64,000 nucleotides of DNA from Nocardia nova SH22a (GCF_000523235.1 NZ_CP006850.1:6510001-6574000), one strand, 5' to 3'. Shown: positions 29,056 through 37,576, counted from the stretch's first letter. The notes: generated by a model not told the origin, from the sequence alone. Made by a program: numbers and translations.

Positions 29056-29864
29056 GCTTCCGCGGTCACACGACGCTCACCGCTCGTCTGGCACCGGCAT
29101 ACGCCGAGTTGCCCGACGTTGCGGGGTTCGCGGCTCAATTCCGCAGGGACTTCGATCTCGATGTGTTCGCTCCGGACTCCGCGGCCAAACCCGGTTACGG
29201 CGAATACGACCCGGGTCGCGACGCTGTCACCGAATCCTTGCTCGCGCAAACGGTCTGGGAGGCTCAGGAATCCACGCTGGCCGCGGATATCCTCGCTCAG
29301 ACCGCTGGTGTGGTTCTGGATTTCGGGGCGCACATCGGCTGGTACACGGTGCTGGCTGCCCTGTTCGGCGCGCACCCGGTGATCGCGTTCGAAGAACACG
29401 AAGCCACCCGGGAAGTCCTGGAAGCCAACATCCGCCGTCATTCGGTGGCTGCGGACCTCCGGCCGGGCGTCACCGCATCGACCACGCCGTTCGCGCACGA
29501 CAGTATCGGCGAAGTCGCGTTGATGAAATGCGACATCGAAGGCGCCGAGGACCTCGCGGTCGACGCGTGCGCTGAACTGTTCGCAGACCACCGCATCCGC
29601 TACGCGCTGATCGAGATCTCCCCGATCTTCACCGCCGACGGACGCTCGAACTGCGACTACGTCGCGATGACCGGGCAGCTGCTCGATTGGGGATATCACC
29701 TGTTCCGGATACCGCCCAAGGGGTGGGAGCACAACGACGAATACCGGGAGCAGCCGGTTGCAACGTTGATCCGCCGCTGCGCGGTCGGCGCCGACTGGCC
29801 TGCCGTGATCGCGGGCTGCCGACAGGACAATTTCGTGTTCATCCGGAGCGAGGACGCAGCGTGA
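29052..29864 (+). CDS. FkbM-family methyltransferase
   Basis: 270 residues. The VVLDFGAHIGWYTVLAALFG motif is the FkbM SAM-binding signature (usually DxGAnxGxyT), followed by VIAFEEHEATREVLEANIRR and MKCDIEGAEDLAVDA, the conserved DiEGaE block. FkbM enzymes O-methylate sugar hydroxyls, which fits a glycan cassette. ATG 29052 overlaps the previous stop. Confidence 0.85.
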   Translation: MSFRGHTTLTARLAPAYAELPDVAGFAAQFRRDFDLDVFAPDSAAKPGYGEYDPGRDAVTESLLAQTVWEAQESTLAADILAQTAGVVLDFGAHIGWYTVLAALFGAHPVIAFEEHEATREVLEANIRRHSVAADLRPGVTASTTPFAHDSIGEVALMKCDIEGAEDLAVDACAELFADHRIRYALIEISPIFTADGRSNCDYVAMTGQLLDWGYHLFRIPPKGWEHNDEYREQPVATLIRRCAVGADWPAVIAGCRQDNFVFIRSEDAA

Positions 29865-31462
29865 TCCCGGTCGTGCGTCTGGTGCCCGGTGATCAGTGGG
29901 ATCAGAACATGCTCGATCTGCTTCTGGCCGATGCGCTGTATCCGCACGGTCTGCAGTTCGAGGCGGCTGAGGTGTGGCCGGACGCGCGGGGCATCGTGCT
30001 CGTGGTCCCGGGCCGTTACTGGGCGGACCGCACCGATGAACTCACCGCGGCGCTCGCCCGCTACGAATGGGTGCTCGCGATCCGCACGTCGGACGAGGAA
30101 GCCCTGTTCGAGATCGCGAAGGTCGAGCACCCGAACATCCGCTGGTGGGTACAGACGCCGCGTGACCGCCGCGACTACGCCGCGACCCGCTACTTGCCGC
30201 TCGGCTTCCCGAGCCACTTCAACAAGCTACCGCCCGGCAAGCCCAAGCAGGTCGACGTGTTCCTGTCCGGGCAGAACACCCACGACCGGCGAGCCCAGTG
30301 CTTCGCCGCGCTCGACCGCGTCGATCGCGACAAGATCGTCAACGAGACCGCCGGTTTCACGCAGGGCATGCCGCGCTACGACTATGCCGGTCGGATGATC
30401 GCGGCCCGGGTCGCGCCGTGCCCGTCCGGTGCGGTCAGCCCCGAATCGTTCCGCGTGTACGAGGCTCTCGAGGCGCACACGATGCCGATCGCCGACGACG
30501 TCTCCCCCGTGTACTCGTCGCACGGCTACTGGACCGCGCTGTTCCCCGATGTGCCGTTCCCGACGATCACCAACTACGCGAGCCTGCCGGGCTACATCGA
30601 CGACGTGCTCGCCGACTATCCGCGCATCGCGAACCGGATCACTGCCTGGTGGATCGGTCAGAAACGCCGCCTCGGTGAGTGGCTGATCCGCGATCTCGAA
30701 GCCCTCGGCGCCGCGCCCGAACCGCACCGGTCTCCGATCACCGTGCTGGTGTCGTCGAGTCCGATCCCGTCGCACCCGTCGACCGAGCTGATCGAGGAAA
30801 CGATCGAGTCGATCCGGGAACGGCTGCCGGACAGCGAGATCATCCTCATGCTCGACGGCATCCGCCCCGAGCAGGACCACCGGCGCGCGGCCTACGAGGC
30901 GTATATCCAGGCCGTGCTCGAGCTGGCCGATCACCAGTGGCGCAACGTGCTCCCGCTGATCAGCGACGAGCACCAGCACCAAGGCGGCTGCACCGCCCGC
31001 GCCCTCGAGCACGTCCGGACACCGCTGATCCTGTACGTGGAGCACGACACCCCACTCACCGGCGGAATCCCGTTCGATGACCTCGCCGACGTGGTCCTGG
31101 CCGGCGACGCGAACGTGATCCGGTTCCACCACGAAACCCGGATCCTGGACGAACACCGCTACCTGATGCTCGACCAGGAAACGCAGCTGGTGCGCGGTGT
31201 GCCGATGCAGCGCACGATCCAGTGGTCCCAGCGCCCGCACCTCGCCTCCCTGGCCTGGTACCGCGGCTTCCTCGCCCGCTGCTTCCCGGCCGGTGAGCGC
31301 GACTTCATCGAAGACCGCGCGTACGGGCTGCTCGTCAACGACCACGGCCGCGACGGCGACATGGGCTGGCGCGGCTGGCGCACCTGGATCTACACGCCCG
31401 AGGGCAACGTTCAGCGCAGCTACCACACCGACGGACGAGACGGAGAGCGAAAGTATGGCTGA
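29861..31462 (+). CDS. Two-domain glycosyltransferase
   Basis: 533 residues with two recognisable halves. Residues 1-280 resemble an exostosin-like/GT-B domain (RWWVQTPRDRRDYAATRYLP; VDVFLSGQNTHDRRAQ; SFRVYEALEAHTMPIADD). Residues 288-533 look like a GT-A transferase: ITVLVSSSPIPSHPSTELIE, SEIILMLDGIRPEQ, and ILYVEHDTPLTGG where EHD is the DxD-like metal motif. A fusion allows two sequential sugar additions by one polypeptide. GTG start with 4-base overlap. Donor and acceptor unknown. Confidence 0.75.
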   Translation: MIPVVRLVPGDQWDQNMLDLLLADALYPHGLQFEAAEVWPDARGIVLVVPGRYWADRTDELTAALARYEWVLAIRTSDEEALFEIAKVEHPNIRWWVQTPRDRRDYAATRYLPLGFPSHFNKLPPGKPKQVDVFLSGQNTHDRRAQCFAALDRVDRDKIVNETAGFTQGMPRYDYAGRMIAARVAPCPSGAVSPESFRVYEALEAHTMPIADDVSPVYSSHGYWTALFPDVPFPTITNYASLPGYIDDVLADYPRIANRITAWWIGQKRRLGEWLIRDLEALGAAPEPHRSPITVLVSSSPIPSHPSTELIEETIESIRERLPDSEIILMLDGIRPEQDHRRAAYEAYIQAVLELADHQWRNVLPLISDEHQHQGGCTARALEHVRTPLILYVEHDTPLTGGIPFDDLADVVLAGDANVIRFHHETRILDEHRYLMLDQETQLVRGVPMQRTIQWSQRPHLASLAWYRGFLARCFPAGERDFIEDRAYGLLVNDHGRDGDMGWRGWRTWIYTPEGNVQRSYHTDGRDGERKYG

Positions 31463-31703
31463 CCGGCCCATTCCCACGATCGGGCGCAACGTCCACTTCC
31501 AGACCTACGGCACCCCCGGCGGGGAATTCCCGTCGCAGACGTGTGCCGCGATCATCACCCACGTCTACCCCGATGACGAACCCGATAAGGGCGACATGGT
31601 CGATCTGAAGGTGATATACCGCAACGGCGACTCGTACAAGACGTTCGTCAATCGTGCTGACGAGCCCACGCCCGGGTGCTGGAACTGGCCGCCCCGCGTC
31701 TGA
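31455..31703 (+). CDS. Small hypothetical protein in the glycan cassette, 82 aa
   Basis: ATG 31455 lies 8 bases inside the preceding gene. Beta-rich (IGRNVHFQTYGTPGGEFPSQ; MVDLKVIYRNGDSYKTFV), resembling a small SH3-like or OB-like fold. Similar proteins occur scattered in phages. Probably not a transferase. Confidence 0.55.
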   Translation: MADRPIPTIGRNVHFQTYGTPGGEFPSQTCAAIITHVYPDDEPDKGDMVDLKVIYRNGDSYKTFVNRADEPTPGCWNWPPRV

Positions 31704-31821
31704 TGCTCGCTGGATACGCAAAACCCGGCTCACCAACCGTCCGGATGGCTGCCGGGTCCACTTCCAGGACGCTACGGCGTCCGGCGCACGCGACCGTAGC
31801 ACTCGAACCGGAAGGACCTCG
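31704..31821 (+). other. 118-bp gap inside the glycan cassette
   Basis: The largest gap of the cassette. ACCCGGC (about 31730) and GCCGGGT (about 31751) are perfect complements about 15 bases apart and could form a hairpin. A GGAAGGACC ribosome site ends the gap. No ORF of quality is seen. Confidence 0.4.
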
Positions 31822-32856
31822 GTGAGGATCGGTCTGATCGCCCGCGCGGACAACACGGGCCTCGGTGTCCAGACCTACGAATTCGCGCAGCACATGCGGC
31901 CCGCGCGGGTGCTGGTCGTCGACATCAGCCACATGAAACGCAACACCCTGTTCCCGAACCGGTACCCGGGCGCGGACATCGTGCGCGGCTTCCCCACCGA
32001 GCGGCAGTTCGCGCGCTTTCTCGACGATGTCGATGTGGTGTTCACCGCGGAGACACCGTACGGGCCGTGGCTGTACCCGATGGCCGAGCAGCGGGGCATC
32101 CCGACGGTCCAGCAGTACAACTACGAGTTCCTCGATCTCAGCACCGGATCGCCGACTGTGCTGGCCGCCCCCACCTTGTGGCGCTTCGAGGACGTCGAGC
32201 ATCCGAACCATCAGCATCTGCCGGTGCCGATCGCCACCGAGCGATTCCCGCGACTGGGCCACATGCCCACCGCGACCCGCTTCCTTCACGTCGCCGGCCG
32301 CCCCGCGGTCCACGACCGCAACGGCACCGCCGATCTACTCGACGCGCTGCGCATGGTCCGCTCCCCGATCGAGGTGACGATCACCTGCCAGGACCGCCAG
32401 TACGTCGGCGGCCTGCTGTCCTCGCGAGCGATGCCAGCGAACGTGCACCTCACGGTCAAGACGATCGACGTGCAGAACTACTGGGACCTCTACACCGGCC
32501 ACGACGTGCTGATCATGCCGCGCCGCTTCGGCGGCCTGTGCCTGCCGGTCAACGAAGCACTCGGCGCCGGAATGCCGGTGATCATGCCCGACGTCAGCCC
32601 GAACCACACCATGGTGCCCAGCGAATGGCTGGTACCCGCGACCAGCGGCGGCGAGTTCAAGGTCAGGCAGATGGTCGATCTGCACACCGTCGACCACCAT
32701 GCCCTCGCGGACAAGATCGACCAGTTCGCCAGCGACCACGCCTTCTTCCAGCAGTCAGCCGCGACCGCGCTGGCGCTGGCCGACGTATACAGCTGGCGCG
32801 CCCTGAAGCCCCGCTACGAGCAGCTCCTGAACGCCCTGGTGCCCGCCCCGGCATGA
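31822..32856 (+). CDS. GT4-like glycosyltransferase
   Basis: 344 residues. GT-B layout: N-terminal VRIGLIARADNTGLGVQTYE (nucleotide-fold start with the GLG loop), middle FLHVAGRPAVHDRNGTADLL, and C-terminal VLIMPRRFGGLCLPVNEALG followed by AGMPVIMPDVSPN, the acidic/Glu block that binds the sugar-nucleotide in GT4 enzymes. GTG 31822 sits 6-7 bases after GGAAGGACC; the longer in-frame start at 31654 is not supported. Confidence 0.82.
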   Translation: MRIGLIARADNTGLGVQTYEFAQHMRPARVLVVDISHMKRNTLFPNRYPGADIVRGFPTERQFARFLDDVDVVFTAETPYGPWLYPMAEQRGIPTVQQYNYEFLDLSTGSPTVLAAPTLWRFEDVEHPNHQHLPVPIATERFPRLGHMPTATRFLHVAGRPAVHDRNGTADLLDALRMVRSPIEVTITCQDRQYVGGLLSSRAMPANVHLTVKTIDVQNYWDLYTGHDVLIMPRRFGGLCLPVNEALGAGMPVIMPDVSPNHTMVPSEWLVPATSGGEFKVRQMVDLHTVDHHALADKIDQFASDHAFFQQSAATALALADVYSWRALKPRYEQLLNALVPAPA

Positions 32857-33488
32857 CCAGCCTGTCGTGCGCCGTCGTCGCACACACTGACCGCCTCGGC
32901 GCCGCCACCGACCTCGCCGCACTCGCTGACGCCCAGATCAGCATTGACGATGGCACGCTCGGCGCCGAAACCAATCACCTACGTGCATGGGCGATGACCC
33001 GCAACCATCCGTCTGATTGGGCGCTGGTCCTCGAGGACGACGCCCGACCGGTACCTGGCTTCACCGAGCAGGTCCACGCCGCGCTGCGGAAAGCGCCGGC
33101 GGCGATCGTGTCGTTGTACCTCGGCCGCACCCGGCCGCGCACATGGCAGCACCGCATCGCCCAAGCCCTCGACCAAGCCGACATGCTCGACGCCCACTGG
33201 ATCACCACCCACCATCTGCTCCACGGCGTCGCGGTCGCCATGCGCACCGAATTGCGCGACGACTGGATTCAGTGGGCCGCAAGCAGTGAGCTCCCGATCG
33301 ATGAGCGGTTCGGCGCATGGGCCCGTGAACGCGGCCACCCGATCGCCTACGCTGTCCCGTCGCTGGTCGAGCACGCGGATTGGCCGACACTTATCCGCCA
33401 CCGTGACGGCCAACCGCGGGACCAAGGCCGGATCGCGTGGCGCACTGGCACCCGAGACATCTGGACCAGCAGATCCGTATTCATTTGA
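32853..33488 (+). CDS. GT25-like glycosyltransferase
   Basis: 211 residues with a single small GT-A-like domain. SDWALVLEDDARPVPGFTEQ is the hallmark of GT25/LPS-type transferases (LEDDA with the metal-binding aspartates), preceded by LGAETNHLRAW and followed by VSLYLGRTRP. Shorter than full GT25 enzymes, a size often seen in phages. ATG overlaps the previous stop. It closes the cassette. Confidence 0.78.
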   Translation: MTSLSCAVVAHTDRLGAATDLAALADAQISIDDGTLGAETNHLRAWAMTRNHPSDWALVLEDDARPVPGFTEQVHAALRKAPAAIVSLYLGRTRPRTWQHRIAQALDQADMLDAHWITTHHLLHGVAVAMRTELRDDWIQWAASSELPIDERFGAWARERGHPIAYAVPSLVEHADWPTLIRHRDGQPRDQGRIAWRTGTRDIWTSRSVFI

Positions 33489-33525
33489 CGAATCCTCAGC
33501 GATCCCGGGAGGAGGTGGACGCCTG

Positions 33526-33801
33526 ATGGTCGCAGGGCAGGAAGCATCGCCCGGTGACGCTCGCAGCACCGAGCGCCTCATGAAGTACTGGGCCGAGGGC
33601 GCGGGGGCGGTCAAGATCCAGTGGGGCACGCCGGGCGACTGGTATCGCTGCGTTGCCGAACTTGGCAAGTACGTGCCCGACAGTCAGGTCAAGGGCCTGT
33701 GCGAGAACCTGCACGAGCGGGCGACCGGGATGACGACCGCCGAGCATACGAAGCTGATCAACGCCAAGGCGCACAAGCATGGGAGCCACGGCGATGCATA
33801 G
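33526..33801 (+). CDS. Conserved actinophage head-region hypothetical protein, 91 aa
   Basis: ATG 33526 follows GGGAGGAGGTGG. The LMKYWAEGAGAVKIQWGTPG and DWYRCVAELGKYV blocks belong to a small protein family encoded near capsid/terminase genes or MuF genes in actinophages and prophages. No experimental role known to me. It marks the start of the packaging/structural region. Confidence 0.65.
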   Translation: MVAGQEASPGDARSTERLMKYWAEGAGAVKIQWGTPGDWYRCVAELGKYVPDSQVKGLCENLHERATGMTTAEHTKLINAKAHKHGSHGDA

Positions 33802-34021
33802 CCCGATCGCACGGTGGACGGCCAGGCGCCGCTTCCGCCGGCACTGCCCGCACTCTCGGCTCGTGGCGATCATCGGTGACGAGATCCTGCGGACGCGCGC
33901 GTGCTGGCGGCTGCGCTGCCGGGACTGCGGTCAGTTCGTTGACGGGCCGCCCGCGCTGGCCGATACGCGCGGCCGCGCCGAGGGCGCGCTGATGACTGCG
34001 GCTCGGCGGCTCGGCCGTTGA
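33794..34021 (+). CDS. Small Cys/His protein, 75 aa
   Basis: ATG 33794 overlaps the TAG of the previous gene; an in-frame ATG at 33779 is an alternative. Basic N-terminus (RWTARRRFRRHCPHSRL) with C-x-H and later CWRLRCRDCG, a probable zinc site. Unknown. Confidence 0.55.
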   Translation: MHSPIARWTARRRFRRHCPHSRLVAIIGDEILRTRACWRLRCRDCGQFVDGPPALADTRGRAEGALMTAARRLGR

Positions 34022-34179
34022 GCGCGGGGAAGAACCGCGGCCTGGTGTTCGAAGCGCTGCTGGACTGCGTCGACGAGGACGTGCCGGTGAGCGACGAGAC
34101 GATCCGCGACTGGAGTCGCTACGTCGTCGAGTACCTGGATCGCAGGGGCCACGCGATCCGACCGAAGCCGGACCGCTGA
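34018..34179 (+). CDS. Small helical protein with TTG start, 53 aa
   Basis: TTG 34018 forms a TTGA overlap with the previous stop, and the stop at 34177-34179 shares a base with the HNH start. Product LSAGKNRGLVFEALLDCVDE, then SDETIRDWSRYVVEYLDRRG. Overlaps on both sides support it; no family. Confidence 0.55.
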   Translation: MSAGKNRGLVFEALLDCVDEDVPVSDETIRDWSRYVVEYLDRRGHAIRPKPDR

Positions 34180-34592
34180 TGCCGCGCGCGCCGCGCAAGT
34201 GCCCGGCTGAGGGCTGCGAGACGCGCATCACCGGCCGTGCCTACTGCCCGGAGCACACCGAGGTGTGGGCGGGCAGTACCCGCGGGGCGGACGACGCGGA
34301 GTGGAGGCGCGTGCGGCTGCGCGTGCTCGACCGCGACGACGGCCGCTGCTGGATGTGCCGCGGCGACGGAGCCGACACCGTCGACCACCTGACTCCGAAA
34401 GCCGCAGGTGGGAGCGACGGCCTGGACAACCTCGCCGCGATCCACGATCGCGCCTGGCCGCACTGCCACCGCGCCAAAACCGCCCTGGACCGCCTCGCGA
34501 TGGCCCGCCGATGGCCCCCGGACCGGTACCGGTCCGCCATCGGAAAACTGTGCTCTGACCTGCGGAAACGCCGCGAAATCGGTCCTCGCTGA
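34179..34592 (+). CDS. HNH endonuclease
   Basis: 137 residues. Zinc pairs CWMC (57-60) and a C-terminal CH pair frame the beta-beta-alpha core: TVDHLTPKAAGGSDGLDNLA with the general-base His at 70 and the Asn at 84, then the C-terminal HCHRAKT block. HNH proteins next to terminase genes are needed for cos-end cutting in several phages. The N-terminus has a second C-x-x-C/H knuckle (CPAEGCETR; YCPEH). Confidence 0.88.
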   Translation: MPRAPRKCPAEGCETRITGRAYCPEHTEVWAGSTRGADDAEWRRVRLRVLDRDDGRCWMCRGDGADTVDHLTPKAAGGSDGLDNLAAIHDRAWPHCHRAKTALDRLAMARRWPPDRYRSAIGKLCSDLRKRREIGPR

Positions 34593-34803
34593 CGGGTGGG
34601 GGGACCCCCTGCCCCGGCCGTCAGCCGCCGGAGACAGGTGCTGCAGATGAGGAGCCGTACGGTTCCCCCAATTTCAGATCGTTGCAGGTCAGAGGCTTGC
34701 GGCGGGGTGCGGGCGCGGCGGACGCCGCGCGCCCCCTCGGACTGTCGAAGCAAATGTGCTGGTAGGCGAGAAGTAACGTCACACTTCCGGTAGAGTCGGT
34801 GGT
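34593..34803 (+). other. 211-bp gap after HNH, candidate packaging (cos) region
   Basis: Contains GGGGGGACCCCC (34598-34609), further GC-rich dyads and TACGGTTCCCCCAATTTCAG (about 34658-34677). In many actinophages the sequence right after the HNH gene and before the small terminase is strongly conserved and holds the ends or packaging site. No protein-coding signal is convincing. The last bases carry a candidate promoter. Assignment is inference from position. Confidence 0.4.
34791..34803 (+). promoter_or_regulatory. Candidate leaderless promoter -10 (TAGAGT)
   Basis: TAGAGT at 34791-34796 is followed by 7 bases and GTG 34804, without a ribosome site. Same geometry as at 21461 and 23107. 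No clear -35. It could start the packaging/structural transcript. Confidence 0.4.
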
Positions 34804-35373
34804 GTGAGTCGAGTGGACACCGAGTGCCAGCAGTGTGGCGAGAAGCTGGATATCCAGCGCTCGTGCCGCCCTGCGCGGTACTGCTCGGGCCGCTGCCGCA
34901 CCGCCGCCTACCGGGCGCGCAAAGTGCGCGTCCCGAAGGAACTCCGCACCCAGAAGCGCTGGGTGCGCTGGACCCGTGGCAAGCGCCCGATCCAGCCCGA
35001 CGGCAGCCCCGCCTCGACCGGCGTCCCCGGCACCTGGACCTCCTACGCCCGGGTGCGTGAGCACACCCAGATCGGCTATGTGCTCGGCGACGGGGTCGGC
35101 TGCATCGACCTCGACCACTGCCTGACCAGCGACGGAAAGCTCACTGCCGCAGCGGAGCGGTTCCTCGAGCAGATGCCGTCGACGTGGATCGAAGTCTCGC
35201 CGTCCGGCGATGGCCTGCACATCTGGGGTCGCCTGCCCGAATCCGTGGGCAGGCGAATCGTCCAGGACGACGGCCTGCACGTGGAGACCTACTCCCGCGG
35301 CCGCTACATCACGGTCACCGGCAAGCGCTTCCGCAACGCGCCGTGCCGCCTGGCCGCTCTCCCGGTTCCCTGA
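34804..35373 (+). CDS. Zinc-finger PrimPol-like/NrS-1-type polymerase fragment
   Basis: 189 residues. An N-terminal zinc knuckle (CQQCGEKL...CRPARYCSGRC) precedes an archaeo-eukaryotic primase-like part: IGYVLGDGVGCIDLDHCLTS has the catalytic-style D-x-D, then IEVSPSGDGLHIWG with the conserved S-x-x-G-x-H, and VETYSRGRYITVTGKRF. This short form is regularly found just upstream of terminase genes in actinophages. It lacks a helicase part, so primer synthesis is uncertain. Confidence 0.7.
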   Translation: MSRVDTECQQCGEKLDIQRSCRPARYCSGRCRTAAYRARKVRVPKELRTQKRWVRWTRGKRPIQPDGSPASTGVPGTWTSYARVREHTQIGYVLGDGVGCIDLDHCLTSDGKLTAAAERFLEQMPSTWIEVSPSGDGLHIWGRLPESVGRRIVQDDGLHVETYSRGRYITVTGKRFRNAPCRLAALPVP

Positions 35374-35410
35374 CCCTGCTGGTCGGCCGCGAAGGGCGTG
35401 CCGACCATCC

Positions 35411-35449
35411 CCCGAAACGGGTGGGTGGCTCTCCATCTCCCGAAACGGG
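35411..35449 (+). repeat. Two CCCGAAACGGG dyads before the small terminase
   Basis: The palindromic CCCG-AAA-CGGG occurs at 35411-35421 and 35439-35449, each preceded by CATC and 28 bp apart. They lie in the 84-bp gap before ATG 35458. They may be a protein-binding site or weak hairpins that set terminase expression. Confidence 0.5.
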
Positions 35450-35457
35450 GTCCCGCC

Positions 35458-35904
35458 ATGCCGCAACGCAAAAAGCACCCGGGCACTCGCGCCCGCAGAA
35501 ACACCGCCTCCACCGCAGCAGTCCTCGCCGGCGACGGTCCGGACGCTGTGATCCGGCCCGACCTGCCCGACCGCGACGGGGGCTGGCACGCCCAGACCGT
35601 GGCCTGGTGGGACGACATGTGGGCATCGCCGATGGCCGGCGAGTACATCGACGCGGACAAGCACGCGCTCTACATGCTCGCGGTGCTGATCGACGATTTC
35701 TGGCTCGAGCCCAGCCAGAAGCTCGCCGCGGAGATCCGGCTACAGCGCGCCGCGTTCGGCCTCACCCCGTACGACCGGCGGCGCCTCGAGTGGACGATCG
35801 AAACCACCGAGGAGGCCAAGGAACGCGGCGATCGTCGACGGCAGAACGCGGGCGTGCAACAGCCACCCGAAGCCGCCGACCCGCGCCTAGCCCTCGTGAA
35901 GTAG
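35458..35904 (+). CDS. Terminase small subunit
   Basis: 148 residues. RKKHPGTRARRNTASTAAVL, DLPDRDGGWHAQTVAWWDDM, SPMAGEYIDADKHALYMLAV and KLAAEIRLQRAAFGLTPYDR match actinophage small terminases, which recognise the packaging site and hand DNA to the large subunit. ATG 35458 is the likely start; GTG 35398 would add 20 residues without family support. The large subunit starts 7 bases later. Confidence 0.82.
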   Translation: MPQRKKHPGTRARRNTASTAAVLAGDGPDAVIRPDLPDRDGGWHAQTVAWWDDMWASPMAGEYIDADKHALYMLAVLIDDFWLEPSQKLAAEIRLQRAAFGLTPYDRRRLEWTIETTEEAKERGDRRRQNAGVQQPPEAADPRLALVK

Positions 35905-35911
35905 ACCGCCG

Positions 35912-37558
35912 GTGGCGGTCCTCATCGTTCCGCCTCTCGATCTGACCTACCCGACACTCGGGCCCGACCTCGCCGATTTCATCGAGGAACGGATGGTGTT
36001 CGGTCCTGGGTCGCTGGCGGGCGAACCGGCGGTCCTCGACGCCGAGAAGCGCGCCGCGCTGTACCGGCTGTATGAGATCTATCCGCAGGGCCATCCGCTG
36101 CAGGGGCGGCGCCGCTTCAACCAGGGCGCGATCGAGTGGCGCAAGGGCATGGCCAAGACGGAGTTCGCGGCGTGGGTGTGCGGGCTGGAGCTCCACCCCG
36201 AAGCGCCGGTCCGCTGCGACGGCTTCAACGCCGCCGGCGAACCGGTCGGGCGCCCGGTGAAATTCCCGTACATCCCGATGATGGCGGTCACCGAGGAACA
36301 GGTGAGCGAGCTCGCCTACGGCGTGCTCTGCTACGTCCTCGAGCACAGCCCCGACGCGGACCTGTTCGACATCGGCGCCGACCGGATCATCCGTCTCGGC
36401 CGCAACGGCGCCCCGGAGGGCCGCGCGGTGCCGGTGTCGAACGCGCCGGGTAGCCGAGACGGTGCGCTCACGACCTTCCAGCACTTCGACGAGCCGCACC
36501 GGCTGTACCTGCCGTCGCAGGTCGGCGCGCACGAAACGATGATGCAGAACCTGTCGAAGCGGGCGCTGGAAGATCCGTGGAGCTTCTACACCTCCACCGC
36601 GGGCAAGCCCGGACAGAAGAGCATCCAGGAGAGCCTGCGCACGGGCGCCGAACGCATCGAGCGCGGCGAGGTCGAGAAGCCGAAGATGTTCTTCTTCGGC
36701 CGCTGGGCCGGACCAGAGCACGACGATCTCAGCACCGTCGAGAAACGCGTCGCGGCAATTGCGGAGGCAACCGGCCCGGCCGGTGAATACGGCCCCGGGC
36801 AGTTCCAGTCGATCGCCGAGGACTACGACCGCGAAGGCTGTGACCGGGCCTACTGGGAGCGGGTCTACCTCAACCGCTGGCGTGCCGGCGGAAACCAGGC
36901 CTTCAACCTCCCCAAGATCCGCGCCAACCTCGTCCGGGCCGCCGGAACTGTCATCCCGCCGGGCGCCTTCGTCGTCGGCGGGTTCGACGGCGCGCGGATG
37001 CGGGACTCGACCGGCCTGGTGCTCACCGACATCCAGACCGGTCTGCAGCAGTGCGTGGCCCACTGGCAGCGCCCCGAGGGCGTCGAGGAATGGGAGGTCG
37101 ACGAGGCCGAGGTGACCGCAGCGTTCGAGGACGTCATGGACCGCTACGAGGTCTGGAAGGTCTACGCCGATCCGCCGCATTGGACCGCGACGCTCGGCGA
37201 CTTCTCGGTGCGCTGGCCGGAACGGATCGAAGAGTGGTGGACCCACCGGCAGAAGCCCATGGCCTACGCGCTGCGCGAGTACATCGAGGGCCAGGACGCC
37301 GGTCTCGTCTCCTACGGCGGCACCCCGAAGCAGATCGACGTCATGATCGACCACCTCGGCAACGCCGAACGCAAGGAACTCCGGCTCTACGACGACCAGG
37401 GATTTCCGCTGTACATCCTGCAGAAACCCGAAGGCCGCCAGGACTGCAAGATCGACCTCTCCGTCTGCGGCGTCCTGTCCTGGAAAGCCTGCCTCGACGC
37501 CCGCAAAGCGGGTGCGAAACCCCGCCCGAAAGCCCGCGCCCCGAGGCGCCTGTATTGA
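35912..37558 (+). CDS. Terminase large subunit
   Basis: 548 residues. WRKGMAKTEFAAWVC (residues 76-90) is the ATPase loop (variant Walker A), and FQHFDEPHRLYLP the Walker B/acid segment. The nuclease half contains VVGGFDGARMRDSTGLVLTD (first Asp) and later KVYADPPHW and GGTPKQIDVMIDHL. It packages DNA into proheads by ATP hydrolysis and cuts concatemers. GTG start. Confidence 0.92.
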   Translation: MAVLIVPPLDLTYPTLGPDLADFIEERMVFGPGSLAGEPAVLDAEKRAALYRLYEIYPQGHPLQGRRRFNQGAIEWRKGMAKTEFAAWVCGLELHPEAPVRCDGFNAAGEPVGRPVKFPYIPMMAVTEEQVSELAYGVLCYVLEHSPDADLFDIGADRIIRLGRNGAPEGRAVPVSNAPGSRDGALTTFQHFDEPHRLYLPSQVGAHETMMQNLSKRALEDPWSFYTSTAGKPGQKSIQESLRTGAERIERGEVEKPKMFFFGRWAGPEHDDLSTVEKRVAAIAEATGPAGEYGPGQFQSIAEDYDREGCDRAYWERVYLNRWRAGGNQAFNLPKIRANLVRAAGTVIPPGAFVVGGFDGARMRDSTGLVLTDIQTGLQQCVAHWQRPEGVEEWEVDEAEVTAAFEDVMDRYEVWKVYADPPHWTATLGDFSVRWPERIEEWWTHRQKPMAYALREYIEGQDAGLVSYGGTPKQIDVMIDHLGNAERKELRLYDDQGFPLYILQKPEGRQDCKIDLSVCGVLSWKACLDARKAGAKPRPKARAPRRLY

Positions 37559-37576
37559 GCGTGAGGAGGGAGCTCG

